Assembly: GCA_027946555.1 (NCBI GenBank)
Contig: JAPEVC010000069.1
Coordinates: forward strand, 1 to 64,000
Direction: 5' to 3'
Origin: Gnomoniopsis sp. IMI 355080
Taxonomy: Eukaryota; Ascomycota; Sordariomycetes; Diaporthales; Gnomoniaceae
DNA length: 64,000 nucleotides
A program made the translations under genes and the position numbers. The notes beneath the pieces were generated by a model. The model ran no database searches, was not told where the DNA came from, and saw nothing but the letters and a program-made list of their open reading frames with translations. Shown piece by piece: positions 45,437 to 55,808 of this stretch; the first letter of the stretch is position 1, and each line of letters starts with the position of its first letter.

Positions 45437-46436
45437 ATGGCATCCAACGGTACCAACGGCTCCACCGCCCCGAACCGCTTCCTCATCTGGGGTGGTGAGG
45501 GCTGGGTGGCTGGCCACCTCAAGACGATCCTCGAGAAGCAGGGCAAGGAAGTGCACACCACGACGATCCGCATGCAGAACCGCGAGGCCGTCATCGCTGA
45601 GCTCGAGCGCGTCAAGCCAACCCACGTCCTCAATGCTGCCGGCTGCACAGGGCGGCCCAACGTCGACTGGTGCGAGGACCACAAGGAGGAGACTATGCGC
45701 TCCAATGTCATTGGCACGCTGAACTTGACCGACTGCTGCTTCCTCAAGGGCATCCACGTCACCGTCTTCGCCACGGGGTGCATCTACCAGTACGACGAAA
45801 AGCACCCTTGGGATGGTCCTGGCTTTACCGAGACGGACAAGTCCAACTTCGCCGGTAGCTTCTACTCGGAGACCAAGGCCCATGTGGAGGAGGTATGTTG
45901 ATCTTTCCCTTTTGCCTCGTCTCCAATTCTATGAAGAAGATCGACGTAGACAGAGTGAAATACTGACTGCTGCTGTTACTCCCTAGGTCATGAAGCATTA
46001 CACCAACGCACTCATCCTGCGCCTCCGCATGCCCGTCTCGGACGACCTGCACTCGCGCAACTTTGTCACCAAAATCGCCAAGTACGACCGTGTGGTCGAC
46101 ATCCCCAACAGCAACACTATCCTCACGGATCTCCTCCCTGCGTCAATTCTGCTCGCCGAGCACAAGGACACAGGTGTCTACAACTTTACGAACCCTGGCG
46201 CCATCTCGCACAACGAGGTGCTGACGCTGTTCCGTGACATTGTGCGCCCAGGCTTTTCATGGAAGAACTTTACGCTTGAGGAGCAGGCCAAGGTCATCAA
46301 GGCCGGCCGGAGCAATTGCAAGCTGGACACGACCAAGCTGATCAATAAGCTGAAGGAGTATGGATACGAAGTACCGGAGATTCACGAGGCTTACCGGCAG
46401 TGCTTTGAGAGGATGAAGGCGGCCGGTGTGCAGTAG
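45437..46436 (+). CDS. UDP-4-keto-6-deoxyglucose 3,5-epimerase/4-reductase (UDP-L-rhamnose synthesis)
   Basis: Bifunctional SDR-type enzyme that converts UDP-4-keto-6-deoxy-glucose to UDP-L-rhamnose, donor for rhamnose in fungal wall and matrix glycans. Exons 45437-45892 and 45987-46436 (94-nt phase-0 intron) give 301 residues, as in plant NRS/ER. The NADPH loop is GGEGWVAG (19-26), in place of the more common GxxGxxG spacing but typical of this family. The family hallmark TGRPNVDWCE (71-80) is present, the catalytic pair is Y143/K147 in FYSETK, and VVDIPNSNTIL, YNFTNPGAISHNE and WKNFTLEEQAKVI complete the match. The N-terminal 12 residues are Ser/Thr/Asn-rich linker. The upstream dehydratase that makes the substrate is not in this window. 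Confidence 0.96.
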
Positions 46437-47469
46437 AGGAACGCCTGGATAGTGTACTTCAGCATGCAACACAGGTACCCGTAGCGAGTCGAGACCTACT
46501 CGCTGAAGATGCTTGGCATAGGTTTGCACCTTTTTCCAGGAGGCGAGACTTGGCACTATTCAAGGAGGCGCATTGAGTCAAGTCATCGTTGGAATTGCAA
46601 TGGGGGATGCCACCAAATCTACTATGGCCCACAGCCTCGAGCCAGTGTGGGATAAGACTCTAGAATTACATCTATAGGCCAGGACGAGAATCTTCGTATT
46701 CCAGAGCATGTCACAACCTCAAAATCCCACATACACTAAACGCACGATCTCGTGACTTCCCTTGGCAAATTAAGGCGAGGGACAATGTCGTCTTCCCTCT
46801 GATTATGAACTCAATTGCTGGGAAATTGAGTTGTATTGTTTCCCCAAATGATCACATTTCTTGGTACTCGGTGAAAATCTTCCCGGTTAGGTTTGAGAAT
46901 AATAGGCCTTCCTGTACGCTGGCTGGGCATCTCAGGTCTAATCAGCATTGATCCTTTCGGCGGGCACCAACAGCCTCGTCAATGCTTGGCACACGTGAAG
47001 CCTTGTCACCTCGGATGCCTGCACTGTGTCATTTGAGCATCGAGCACCTGAATAGAGGAGCAGGCAATTTGTAGACCGGAACTGGTCAGTCCAGAATAAT
47101 CAGTGCTTTCTAGAAGCTAACAAAAATATCTCCTTGATTTAAATAGGGAACAATCAGAATACTGTGCAGAGCAAGATCACAGGCATCGATCGTTGGATCG
47201 ACATCAGATACCTCTGCGGGCTACGTAATGCAACTAGCTACATAGTACTAGCCGCCCTGTCCGCCACTCCAGATACGGTATGTCAACGTGGGGCTGGCAA
47301 CCTGCGAACCTTACCCTGGCAAGCCTCAATAAATCTCACTCGGCTGTGCTGGTTCCTCGTCATTACCACTTTTCTTCCAAGCGCAACAACATTCACGTTT
47401 CTTTTCTCTTGAACTTGATACCCGTCCGAGCCTTCGTATTTTTCCTGATATTCGATTTCTATTCTCATC
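46437..47469. other. intergenic spacer
   Basis: 1.03 kb between two plus-strand genes; presumed 3' UTR and the promoter of the J-protein gene. Short frames only. Confidence 0.5.
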
Positions 47470-49204
47470 ATGGTGGTCGACACGGCGTACTACGATGTCT
47501 TGGGCGTCAAGCCAACCGCGACGGATCTTGAGATCAAAAAGGCCTATCGCAAGATGGCCATGGTCCACCATCCAGGTATGCAGCATTACGAGTCCGTGGT
47601 CATGGAAGTCATGTTGGGCGCTGTCATTCCGACACAATATGCATGGCCATTCCAGAACATGACTTGCCGTAACTAACACTGGCGCCTTTTTACAGACAAA
47701 AACCCGGATGACCCATCCGCACACGAGAAATTCCAGGCCATAGGCGAAGCCTATCAAGTTCTCTCCGACAAAGACCTGCGCTCGGCCTACGATAAATTCG
47801 GCAAGGACCATGCGAAACCACAAGAAGGCTTTGCCGATCCGGCCGAGTTTTTCACCAGTATCTTTGGCGGTGATGCATTTATCGACTGGATTGGCGAGAT
47901 TGGTCTAATGAAGGACTTGACCACCACCATGGACATTACCATGACTGCCGAGGAAGAAGAGGAGCTGGCCGCCGCTACCGCAGCGGCTGAGGCAGATGGC
48001 GAATTCCCCGGCACTGAGGAGGCAATCAACGAAAGCAAGAAAGCGGCTGCGGCTGCGGCCGGGGGCGAAAAGACTAGCCCACCGACCGTCAAGGTGGAGG
48101 ACGACGCTGCCGGGGAGAAGCCCGCAGCCACTGGCGAGAAGCCTGCCGCCTCACCACGTGCCTCCGTCTCGGGCACCTCTCCCTCTCGCACGTCCTCGCC
48201 CGCGCCCAGTGGCACATCAACTCCAAAAAAGCACGCCATCCCTCTACGGCCTGCCTTGATGGACCGCCCCTCGGACGACGTTGCCTCAGCATCCGCAGCG
48301 GAGGGTGACTCCTCCTTGCATAAGAAGGACAAGGACAAGAAGAAGGCTGGCCTAACCAAAGAACAGCGCGAGAAGCTTGCGGAGTACGAGAGAGAGCGCG
48401 CGCGCGTGCGCCAGGAGCGTGTTGACACACTGGCCAAGAAGCTGCTGGACCGTATATCGGTATGGGCCGAGACAGACAAGGGCGCGGACGTGACCAAGGC
48501 ATTCCAAGAGAAGATTCGGCTCGAGGTGGAGAATTTGAAGATGGAGTCGTTTGGCCTCGACATTCTACACGCTATCGGCCAGACATATCTGGCTAAGGCC
48601 ACGAATCTGCTCAAATCGCAAAAGCTATTTGGAATTGGCGGTTTCTTTGGGCGCATGAAGGACAAGGGAACGATCGTCAAGGAGACATGGAATACCATCT
48701 CGAGCGCGATTGATGCGCAGCAGACCATGGAAGAGATGAGCCGTATGGAGGAGCGCGGCGGCGAGGAGTGGACAGACGAGATGAAGATGGAGTATGAGAG
48801 GCGTGTGACCGGCAAGATCCTTAATGCTGCATGGCGCGGGAGCAAATTCGAGATTCAGAGCGTGCTGCGCGAGGTGTGCGATACGGTGTTGAATGACAAG
48901 AAGGTCCCACTGGCCAAGAGGCTGGAACGTGCACAGGCCATGGTTATCATAGGAGAAATCTGCGCCAAGGTATGTTTTTTTCCCGGGCACAAATTAAAGT
49001 CTAAGGGCAGAGCTGACAATTATGCGATGACAGGCACAAAGATCACCCGAGGAAGAGGGAGACTTCATGGCATTCGAGCAACTGGTGGCAGAGGCGGCGA
49101 TCAAGAAAGAGAAAGAGAAGGACAAGGAGGAGCGCAAGAAGAAGAAGCACGGCCACGGCCACGCCGCAGAAAGCGCTGCTGAGCCTTCGACTACGACGGC
49201 CTAA
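47470..49204 (+). CDS. caj1: J-domain protein, Caj1/Djp1 family (DnaJ-X domain)
   Basis: Hsp70 co-chaperone. Exons 47470-47575, 47696-48969 and 49034-49204 (introns of 120 and 64 nt) give 516 residues. The J domain is at about 6-72; the HPD motif (H34-P35-D36) is split inside its Asp codon by intron 1 and restored by splicing. An Ala/Glu-rich low-complexity linker (about 150-270) follows, then the DnaJ-X region recognised by the KEQREKLAEYERERARVRQE coiled segment, the HAIGQTYLAKATNLL block and the FGRMKDKGTIVKETW block, as in yeast Caj1 and Djp1 (peroxisomal import and membrane-protein handling). The third exon adds a Lys/Glu-rich coil and a short His/Gly tail. There is no Cys-rich zinc domain, so this is a class C J-protein. 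Confidence 0.96.
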
Positions 49205-49866
49205 GGAAGATTGACTCGGTTCCAACGCGTACATGTTGTGTGAACGAAGATAAGAGAGTCTGTCCGTACGCACCATGATCGGGACCAGGGGCATTGACTT
49301 GGCTCCCTTAGAATAGAGGAATGGTCTCCGTCTTTTTTTCTTCTTCTCTTGTTTTTTTCTCCAAAGATCAAAGGGCCGGCTTATGGCCTCAGGAAAAGGG
49401 AATACACAGGCGAATTGATGCAGGAACGATAAAGCACCGGGACCAAATAAGCCTGGTAATTAGACTTCGATAAGTCTTTCGTACATATACTTTTGCTGAA
49501 GAGGTCATCGTACATTCTCCCAAATGGCGTATATAAGGATTTCTCTAATGAATGGAACCCACGTGATAGCGAGATGCAAGTCGCGTCAGAACCCATGTCC
49601 TCAACGTCACATCACCTCTCCGAAACGCGACCTGAACCCTGCCACAGCTCAAAGGCATCAGCACCTCTTCTGCCTGGCCAAAATTCACTTTGGAGTAACA
49701 GGCAGCACTCCACATATTCAACACGTTCCAATTCCTACTCTCCATTGTCTTTTCTCCAGTGCCACCGGAATGTCTTCTCGTCTTTGTCTGTTTCGCTAGT
49801 TAAGACATTCTGTCCTCTCCTCACCACGTTCGACACTGTCTCAATCGCGCTTGTCACACGCCTACC
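49205..49866. other. intergenic spacer, Nbs1 promoter
   Basis: 662 bp with a pyrimidine-rich tract at about 49329-49362. A 128-codon plus-strand frame at 49493-49879 overlaps the Nbs1 start in another frame and has no domain; not called. Confidence 0.5.
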
Positions 49867-52612
49867 ATGTGGCTTTTGACACTCGATGAGAGAGGACAAG
49901 ATGATGAAGAGGTTTTCAAAAGTACGTGACCAGTGGCTGAGCGCGATTTGGAACATATACTTTTGTACTGGATGTCTGCATCAGCTGACCCTGGGTGCTC
50001 AGACAAGAAGAAATGGCTTCGGCCCGGGAAGAAGTACCTCGTTGGCAGGGCCGGGAAATCGGTGAACGAACGTATGTATTCTGTGACACCGCTGTCAACT
50101 CGAACGTCCACCCATGTGCTCATACTCGGACAGCCGGTCAGATCATTATCATGGGCCGACACGTCTCACGGAAGCACTTGACAATCGAAATTGCCAATGT
50201 TCCTGAGGGCGAAGGCGTGAGCCCCCCACACCCTCCCCCAGCACCTACCCAATTTGGGCTTTTAAATCTTGTTGTTTACTTGAGACCATTTCTGACTTAT
50301 GTACCAGACCGACCTTTCGAGCCGCGCCAAAGTCACAGTCCAGGATCTCGACACAAAACTTGGCTCATGGGTCAATGGCAAGTCCATTACTGGGGAGTGC
50401 TTTGACTTGATCAAGGACGACAACGAGATCAGGTTGGGCAAGCAAGACACCGTCCTCCGGTGAGCTAGCTTCTCAGTGGCGAAATCCATTATAATTGTCT
50501 AACATCGCCCTGCTTCTAGTATTCAATGGCATCCCGTCGTCTTCAGCTTCTCCTTCACTAAGGCCGAAGTCGAACAAGCCAATGCCCTGGTCACCGTGCA
50601 ACAGGCTCTCGAGCCGCTCGACATTAAATATGTCACTGACAACAGAGCGAACGGCTTCACTCACCTTGTCAGCAAAAAGAGGAACAGTTCGAGGGTCATG
50701 CAAGCCCTCATCAATTGTCAGCTTATTGTCAGTCAGGCCTTCACCGATGCCGTCGTAAGAGCTGCCGTCCCTGAACCCGATCAGAATGGTGTCGACACGA
50801 GTCCACTGGAGCAAGATTTTGAGGCGCATTGGCCCGATGCGGCCAAATTCGTGCCAAACGGTCCGGAAGGCAAGGATATAGCCTTCGCACCCGACGAACG
50901 ACGGCGTGAGGTCTTTGAGGGCTACACCTTCATTTTCTACGACAAGCGCTACGAAAATGTACTCCCAGTCATCACCGCCGGGAAGGGCAAAGCTCTCTTA
51001 CGAAAAGTTGTGCCCAGACAGACGAATGTAGACGACTTTGTACGCTATGTCAAGAGTATTGCCGGGGAGAAGGGCCTGGGCGAGTTCGAGGATGGCAGTG
51101 AGGGGAAAGGGGTGGTTGTTGTCAGGTATACCCCAACTGGTGACGGTGAAGAGGAGTTGTGGTACAGGCAATTTTTCAACGAGTTCGCTCTGCGCCTGGA
51201 TCACCGCCCTATTGAGATTCGCGACTTACTCTTTGCGGTTTTAGATGTGGAGCCTGAGCAGTTGCGACGGCCGTTGCTGTTGGAACCAACCCCTCGAGAG
51301 CCTGGTACGATGTTCCACGCTTTGTTGCCTGTTGTCTCACTACTAAACTCTCTCAGGGACGCAACATCAAGACCCACCCGCAGCTTTTGTAAACCAAACC
51401 ACGGCCATGGAAGTCGATGAGGTTCCCCAAAGCCCAGTAATCGAGGAGTCGCCCTCACCACCCCCACCCCCAGCCCGCAGAGTCCGTCAAGGACGTGTTG
51501 CAGCCCAGAGCAGATTCAAATCCTTTGATGTGGGCCTCGACAGCGACGAAGACGAGCCATCACGGGGCCCAACCACACAACCACAGCCTACGACTGCTGA
51601 ATCCCAAGGAATGTTCATGACACAGCAGTCCGATGCCCCGCCGGTCACCCAATCTGTCACTGCGAATGAGCGCAAACGCCCCGCCAGCATCATGGACCTC
51701 GTCGCGCCCACCGCAGCGCGCAACAAGCGTCAACGTCTCGAGCGTGGTGAGCAGCCCGTCCCAACCCCACCACCGCGCACGCCGACCCCCGAGCCCGAAC
51801 CTGCCCCAGCGCCGGCAAGGAAAGGCCGCGCGGCCGCCGGTACGCGCAAAGGCAAGGGCAAGAAAGCGGCAGATGCCTCGGCTGATGAATTGGATGTGAT
51901 GATTGAGCGCGGCCAGGAGGAAGAGGCGGCGCGTCGCGCCGAGGATGAGCTGCTGCGGCGACAGCTGGAGGGCGGAGAGATCGACTTTGACGACATCCGG
52001 GCTACCACCACCACGCACACCATGCCAATCCGCCGGCGCCAGCAGCAGCTGTCATCGGCGGGCGACGAGGACCGATGGAACCCGCGCTGGAACGGACTAA
52101 CGAACTTCAAGAAGTTTCGGCCGCAACATGATGATGAGGGCAACGCAAGAGCGCGTGCGCCCCCGCGCAAGATTGTGTCGGTGGTGGCGGTGCGCGCGAA
52201 GGAATATGGGATTGGCGATGATTACTGGCTACAAGATGGGGACAAGAAGAAAGGGCGTGGCGGTGGCGATACGCAAAATCAGACGCAGCGCGCAAAGACG
52301 CCGGCGGTGATCAGCGACGTCGAGGAAGAGGACGATGATGCGTCCCTTCCGGATATCGCAGACGCGCCCCGGGCTCGCTCACGTAAGGGCAAGGTGGCGG
52401 AGAGAGAGACGCAGACGCAAACGCAGACGCAGACGATGAGGCAAATGCGAACGAAGCGTGCGGCGCCTCCAGTCGCGCTGGAGGCCGAGAGACCAGCGAA
52501 GAAAAGGGCTACACGAGGGGCTAGGCCAAAGATGGCTGTCGCTCAGGAGGAGAGTGACGAGGATAGTGAAGAGGACGGGGGAATTGGGTTCCGGTTTGGG
52601 AAGCGAAGGTGA
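49867..52612 (+). CDS. nbs1: Nbs1/nibrin (MRN complex subunit; FHA-BRCT-BRCT)
   Basis: Subunit of the Mre11-Rad50-Nbs1 DNA double-strand-break sensor, nuclear. Six exons: 49867-49921, 50003-50071, 50134-50216, 50308-50459, 50520-51304, 51357-52612, giving 799 residues; every junction is GT..AG and in phase. The N-terminus MWLLTLD and the spliced FHA domain (WLRPGKKYLVGR, then VSRKHLTIE, then GSWVNGKSI) are diagnostic. BRCT repeats follow (FTHLVSKKRNSSRVMQALIN; then FEGYTFIFYDKRY). The disordered tail contains NFKKF at 631-635, the conserved Mre11-binding element, and ends in an acidic stretch before GFRFGKRR, which matches the Tel1/ATM-binding FxF-type motif. A QTQTQT run lies near residue 740. 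This is the orthologue of Aspergillus ScaA and a distant relative of yeast Xrs2. Confidence 0.95.
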
Positions 52613-53125
52613 AGAGGTGGGCGTCGGGGTAGGTGGCTTTGCTGTGGCGCTTATTGTCAATGCCAGAGTGCTTGAATTAGATCTTAGTTGGGGTATCTAA
52701 CATCACCAGATCGGTGACTCTAGCTCTAAATTCTTAGGTAGTACTATGCGAAAGAGCATGTATCGCCGTGCTCTCTGGAATTAATCGCAAACGCCTTGCT
52801 CATGCTGCATCTCGATCTTGAACGGCATTCCGAGCCTGGAGGGCATCGTACAGTCGAGACTTTGAGACCTCCACCAGATTAGACGTCAGTCATGTTGGTT
52901 CCCCCAGCCCATGAAAACTCGAAACAGCGCGCAACCCTGGCTACACTCGAGGTACATGCCACTGCGTCCGTCTTGTCCATCAAATTAAACATCTTGTTAC
53001 ATGACTTCCTCAACAAACTGTCAAAGCAAACAAAGCTGCAGCATATTCTCGCGGGTGCTGGGCCCATGAGCCGGGCCTCGTGCCGTGAAGAGATTTGCCC
53101 TTGTGATTGTCCGAAACCTGCATAT
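52613..53125. other. convergent 3' spacer
   Basis: 513 bp between Nbs1 and the cytochrome-b5-domain gene, which converge. No gene seen. Confidence 0.5.
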
Positions 53126-54730
53126 TCAATCCATCTCCTCCATTGCACCCGGCCCCGCCTCGCTCTCGTCTACTAATAATCCAATCAAGCAGCTTTGCAG
53201 CATCGTCTCATAATTTACCCAGGGATGCACCTCGGCAAACAAGCGCGTACCATCCTTGCCCGCACCGCGCAACAGCTCCGGGCCGCCACCGGGGTGGAAG
53301 GCAATGTACGGCGTAATGTTGTACACCTTGCCACCAAACGCGCTCCACGCATCGTTGCCCTTGCGCCCATTGTGCTGCTTGAGCATGGAAGGCGTCACGC
53401 GCAGATACGGGGTGTTTGGCGGCAGATTTCGTAGGTCCGATGTCGGTGACTGTGCCAGACGAGCCCAATCGAGCGGGGAATGGCCCGGCTGCAGGCTGAC
53501 TTGGCGCGAGGGCTTTTTGGGGATGGACGTTGCGGTTGGTGGCGGCATGAGGCCTGAGGAGCTAGAGGAGGAGGGGCCGCCGCGGCGCGGAATGGGGAGG
53601 TTGCGCGAGCTGGGCGTGGGCGAGGCGCGGTGCGGGATGCCGCTGAGAGTCGGGATGCGGTTGCCTGTGGGTGCTGGGGGCGAGGGCGTGGACGCGGCGC
53701 TGGGCTTGGCTATGCGTGATGTTGTTGGCGAGATATTCCGCGATATTGCGGTGGGAGGCGAGGGCAGGCGGGATGGTGTGGGCGATGAGCGGCCGGCGGT
53801 GGTGAGTGAGGGAACGCGGCGCAGAGGTGAGGAGGAGGAGGAAGTCGCTGGAAGGGGGATGCCTGACGTTCGGGGCTTTGGAAGCTTGGAATTGGGAACG
53901 GGCGGTGGAGGCATAAGGTCTGAAGGAGTCTTCCTGGGTGGGGTTGGGGCAACGTTGGGTTGTGATGGTGAAGCCGTTGCAGGAGAGGTCTGCTCGGGCG
54001 CAACATGGTTGAATTGCGGTAGTTGTATTTGCGGAGGCGCAAAATCCATTCCCTGTTCAGAGATGGGTTTCATGTCGCGAGACGGAGGCGCGGGCATGGT
54101 GGAAGAGGGTGGTATCTGTTCCGCCACAGCATCGACTCCTCGATCATAGGCGGGCTCGGGTGATGTAGCAGGCTCTATGTTGAATGCTGGGGGCGGCGTC
54201 ATGGTGAAGGAGGGTGGGGAGCGTGGCGGCTGCTGGGCAGCATTGTCCTCGGAGAGCTCTGGGGTGATTGACAACCCTGGAAGATCTAGACTCGGCACGG
54301 GCTCGTCTCTTGCTATTGCAATAGCCTTTGGTGTTGTCTGTTCCTCCTCCTCCTCCTCACCCCTGAAAACTTCTTCAACCGTCTTGTCCTGCTCCCGACG
54401 GTCTTCTCTCTTATGGACCGGACTCTCTGCGTCCTCCTCCGAAGCTTCCGTGACTTTGATCTCCACCAAAGACTCTTCTTGTATTATTATCGGCGGCGGC
54501 GGCGGCGCCGGCAAGCTTATAATCGCATCCTTTTTCGGTTCTGGCACGTCGGCTTCCGCCGCGCTTGGCTCATCATCCTCATCCTCGGGCTGCTCGATAG
54601 GTGACCTGGGAGGCGGGCCGGTGACCTTCCGCTGGGACAGGTTGGCGAACAAATTGGGTAACCACGCTGGCGGCCGCAAGCAGAAGAGAACAACCGATGC
54701 CACGAGGAGGGAAATTCCAATGATTGCCAT
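53126..54730 (-). CDS. membrane-anchored cytochrome b5-domain protein with long disordered linker
   Basis: Single exon, 534 residues from the ATG at 54730. Residues 2-19 form one membrane segment directly at the N-terminus (signal anchor). About 400 residues of Pro/Ser/Thr/Glu-rich low-complexity sequence follow. The C-terminal 90 residues are a cytochrome b5-like haem domain: LRVTPSMLKQHN, DAWSAFGGKVYNITPYI, FHPGGGPELL with haem ligand H479, and EVHPWVN with ligand H502. The spacing of 23 residues fits the fold. The domain style matches Irc21/NCB5OR-type b5 domains, which lack a C-terminal tail anchor. The same frame is open for 43 codons upstream but contains no ATG. Role unknown; electron transfer or sterol/haem binding are possible. 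It is divergent from the coiled-coil gene. Confidence 0.87.
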   Translation of the reverse strand: MAIIGISLLVASVVLFCLRPPAWLPNLFANLSQRKVTGPPPRSPIEQPEDEDDEPSAAEADVPEPKKDAIISLPAPPPPPIIIQEESLVEIKVTEASEEDAESPVHKREDRREQDKTVEEVFRGEEEEEEQTTPKAIAIARDEPVPSLDLPGLSITPELSEDNAAQQPPRSPPSFTMTPPPAFNIEPATSPEPAYDRGVDAVAEQIPPSSTMPAPPSRDMKPISEQGMDFAPPQIQLPQFNHVAPEQTSPATASPSQPNVAPTPPRKTPSDLMPPPPVPNSKLPKPRTSGIPLPATSSSSSPLRRVPSLTTAGRSSPTPSRLPSPPTAISRNISPTTSRIAKPSAASTPSPPAPTGNRIPTLSGIPHRASPTPSSRNLPIPRRGGPSSSSSSGLMPPPTATSIPKKPSRQVSLQPGHSPLDWARLAQSPTSDLRNLPPNTPYLRVTPSMLKQHNGRKGNDAWSAFGGKVYNITPYIAFHPGGGPELLRGAGKDGTRLFAEVHPWVNYETMLQSCLIGLLVDESEAGPGAMEEMD

Positions 54731-55808
54731 GGTGAGGAGTTCAGGCACGGTACGACTGAGAGGAATGTGCGCGAGGACGTGCCGGGCGGTCGAGTCGGTC
54801 GTCGACAATCTTACCGTCTTCGGCGCAGGGCTAGAGATAGAAGTTGAGAACGGGCCCACTTTTATCCATGTTGGGGTGGTTGCATTTTGTTAAGACAGGC
54901 CTGTAAGCGCTATTGAAGAGCAGGGGTAGGGGGCTCACTGGTGGGCGGGCGGGCTGGCAGGGCTGCAGCTTGCAGGTGACGGGCGTTCAAGCCGTTTTTT
55001 CCCAGTGACAAGACGAAAGGCCCTCGGGACGTTCGAGGGCAAGGATGACCTCACCGGCAGGCATTCCACATGCCTGGACAGCTGCGCTAGCTGGGTAGTC
55101 CCCGCAACAATATATCATCGGACAGTGCAACGGCATCGAGACGCGGCGCATAATAAACAAATGTAAACATTTGCACCCGCGGGACGGTGTGGGCGGAATA
55201 GGACCCTTGGTGAACCAGTCTTTGTTTTTCTTCCTTTTTGTTTTCTCTTCCTCTTCAAAGACCTTTATAATCATCATGGTGGCGGTGATGGTGTCTTCAC
55301 AGTATGAAAACGGAATCAAACAAATCCAAGCAACGGGAGAATCAGGAGAAAGAGGGCCAAAAAAAGGAGCGGCTCTCCATTTCAAGACCCACTCGTATTA
55401 ATCACTTGGCCTCGGGTGGTAATGAAGGGCCTAAAATTGGAAGATGGATCGTGAAACTGTCACTGGTCGTGTTGGAGGCTCTTGACCGTTTCGTTTCCTT
55501 CAGTCTTTGCATTCCAAGAGTGTCCGAGTGTAGCAATAATGTCTTGGGATGCGCGATATAAAGAATCTCGTGGCAGCCTTGGTGTTTCAAAGGGGGGCCG
55601 GCACTCATAGCCCACAATCATATAATAACAGACCGATCAAAAGTATATGATCCTACCTGAGATCTGGATTTTGGCATCCGGTAATTGGCTCGGACAGTGA
55701 GAAAACCTGAAAAGAGTACCGTAGTCAACTACTCTGGCGAGTGGAGAGGGGGGAAACAAGACGGGGGGACCCGCCTTTGGCACAAGCACGTTTCCCGCGG
55801 CTGCAGCA
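54731..55808. other. divergent promoter region
   Basis: 1.08 kb between two divergent start codons. A pyrimidine tract is at about 55219-55259. No gene supported. The window 53256-54149 and 54177-54893 plus-strand frames are antisense to the b5 gene and are not genes. Confidence 0.5.

Noticed and set aside
47787..48845. 352-codon minus-strand frame opposite the J-protein gene
   Set aside because: Antisense of an Ala/Glu-rich linker; Ser/Ala-rich translation without domain.
53256..54893. Two long plus-strand frames (297 and 238 codons) opposite the b5-domain gene
   Set aside because: Antisense shadows caused by GC-rich, low-complexity coding sequence; no motif, and the b5 haem domain is clear on the other strand.
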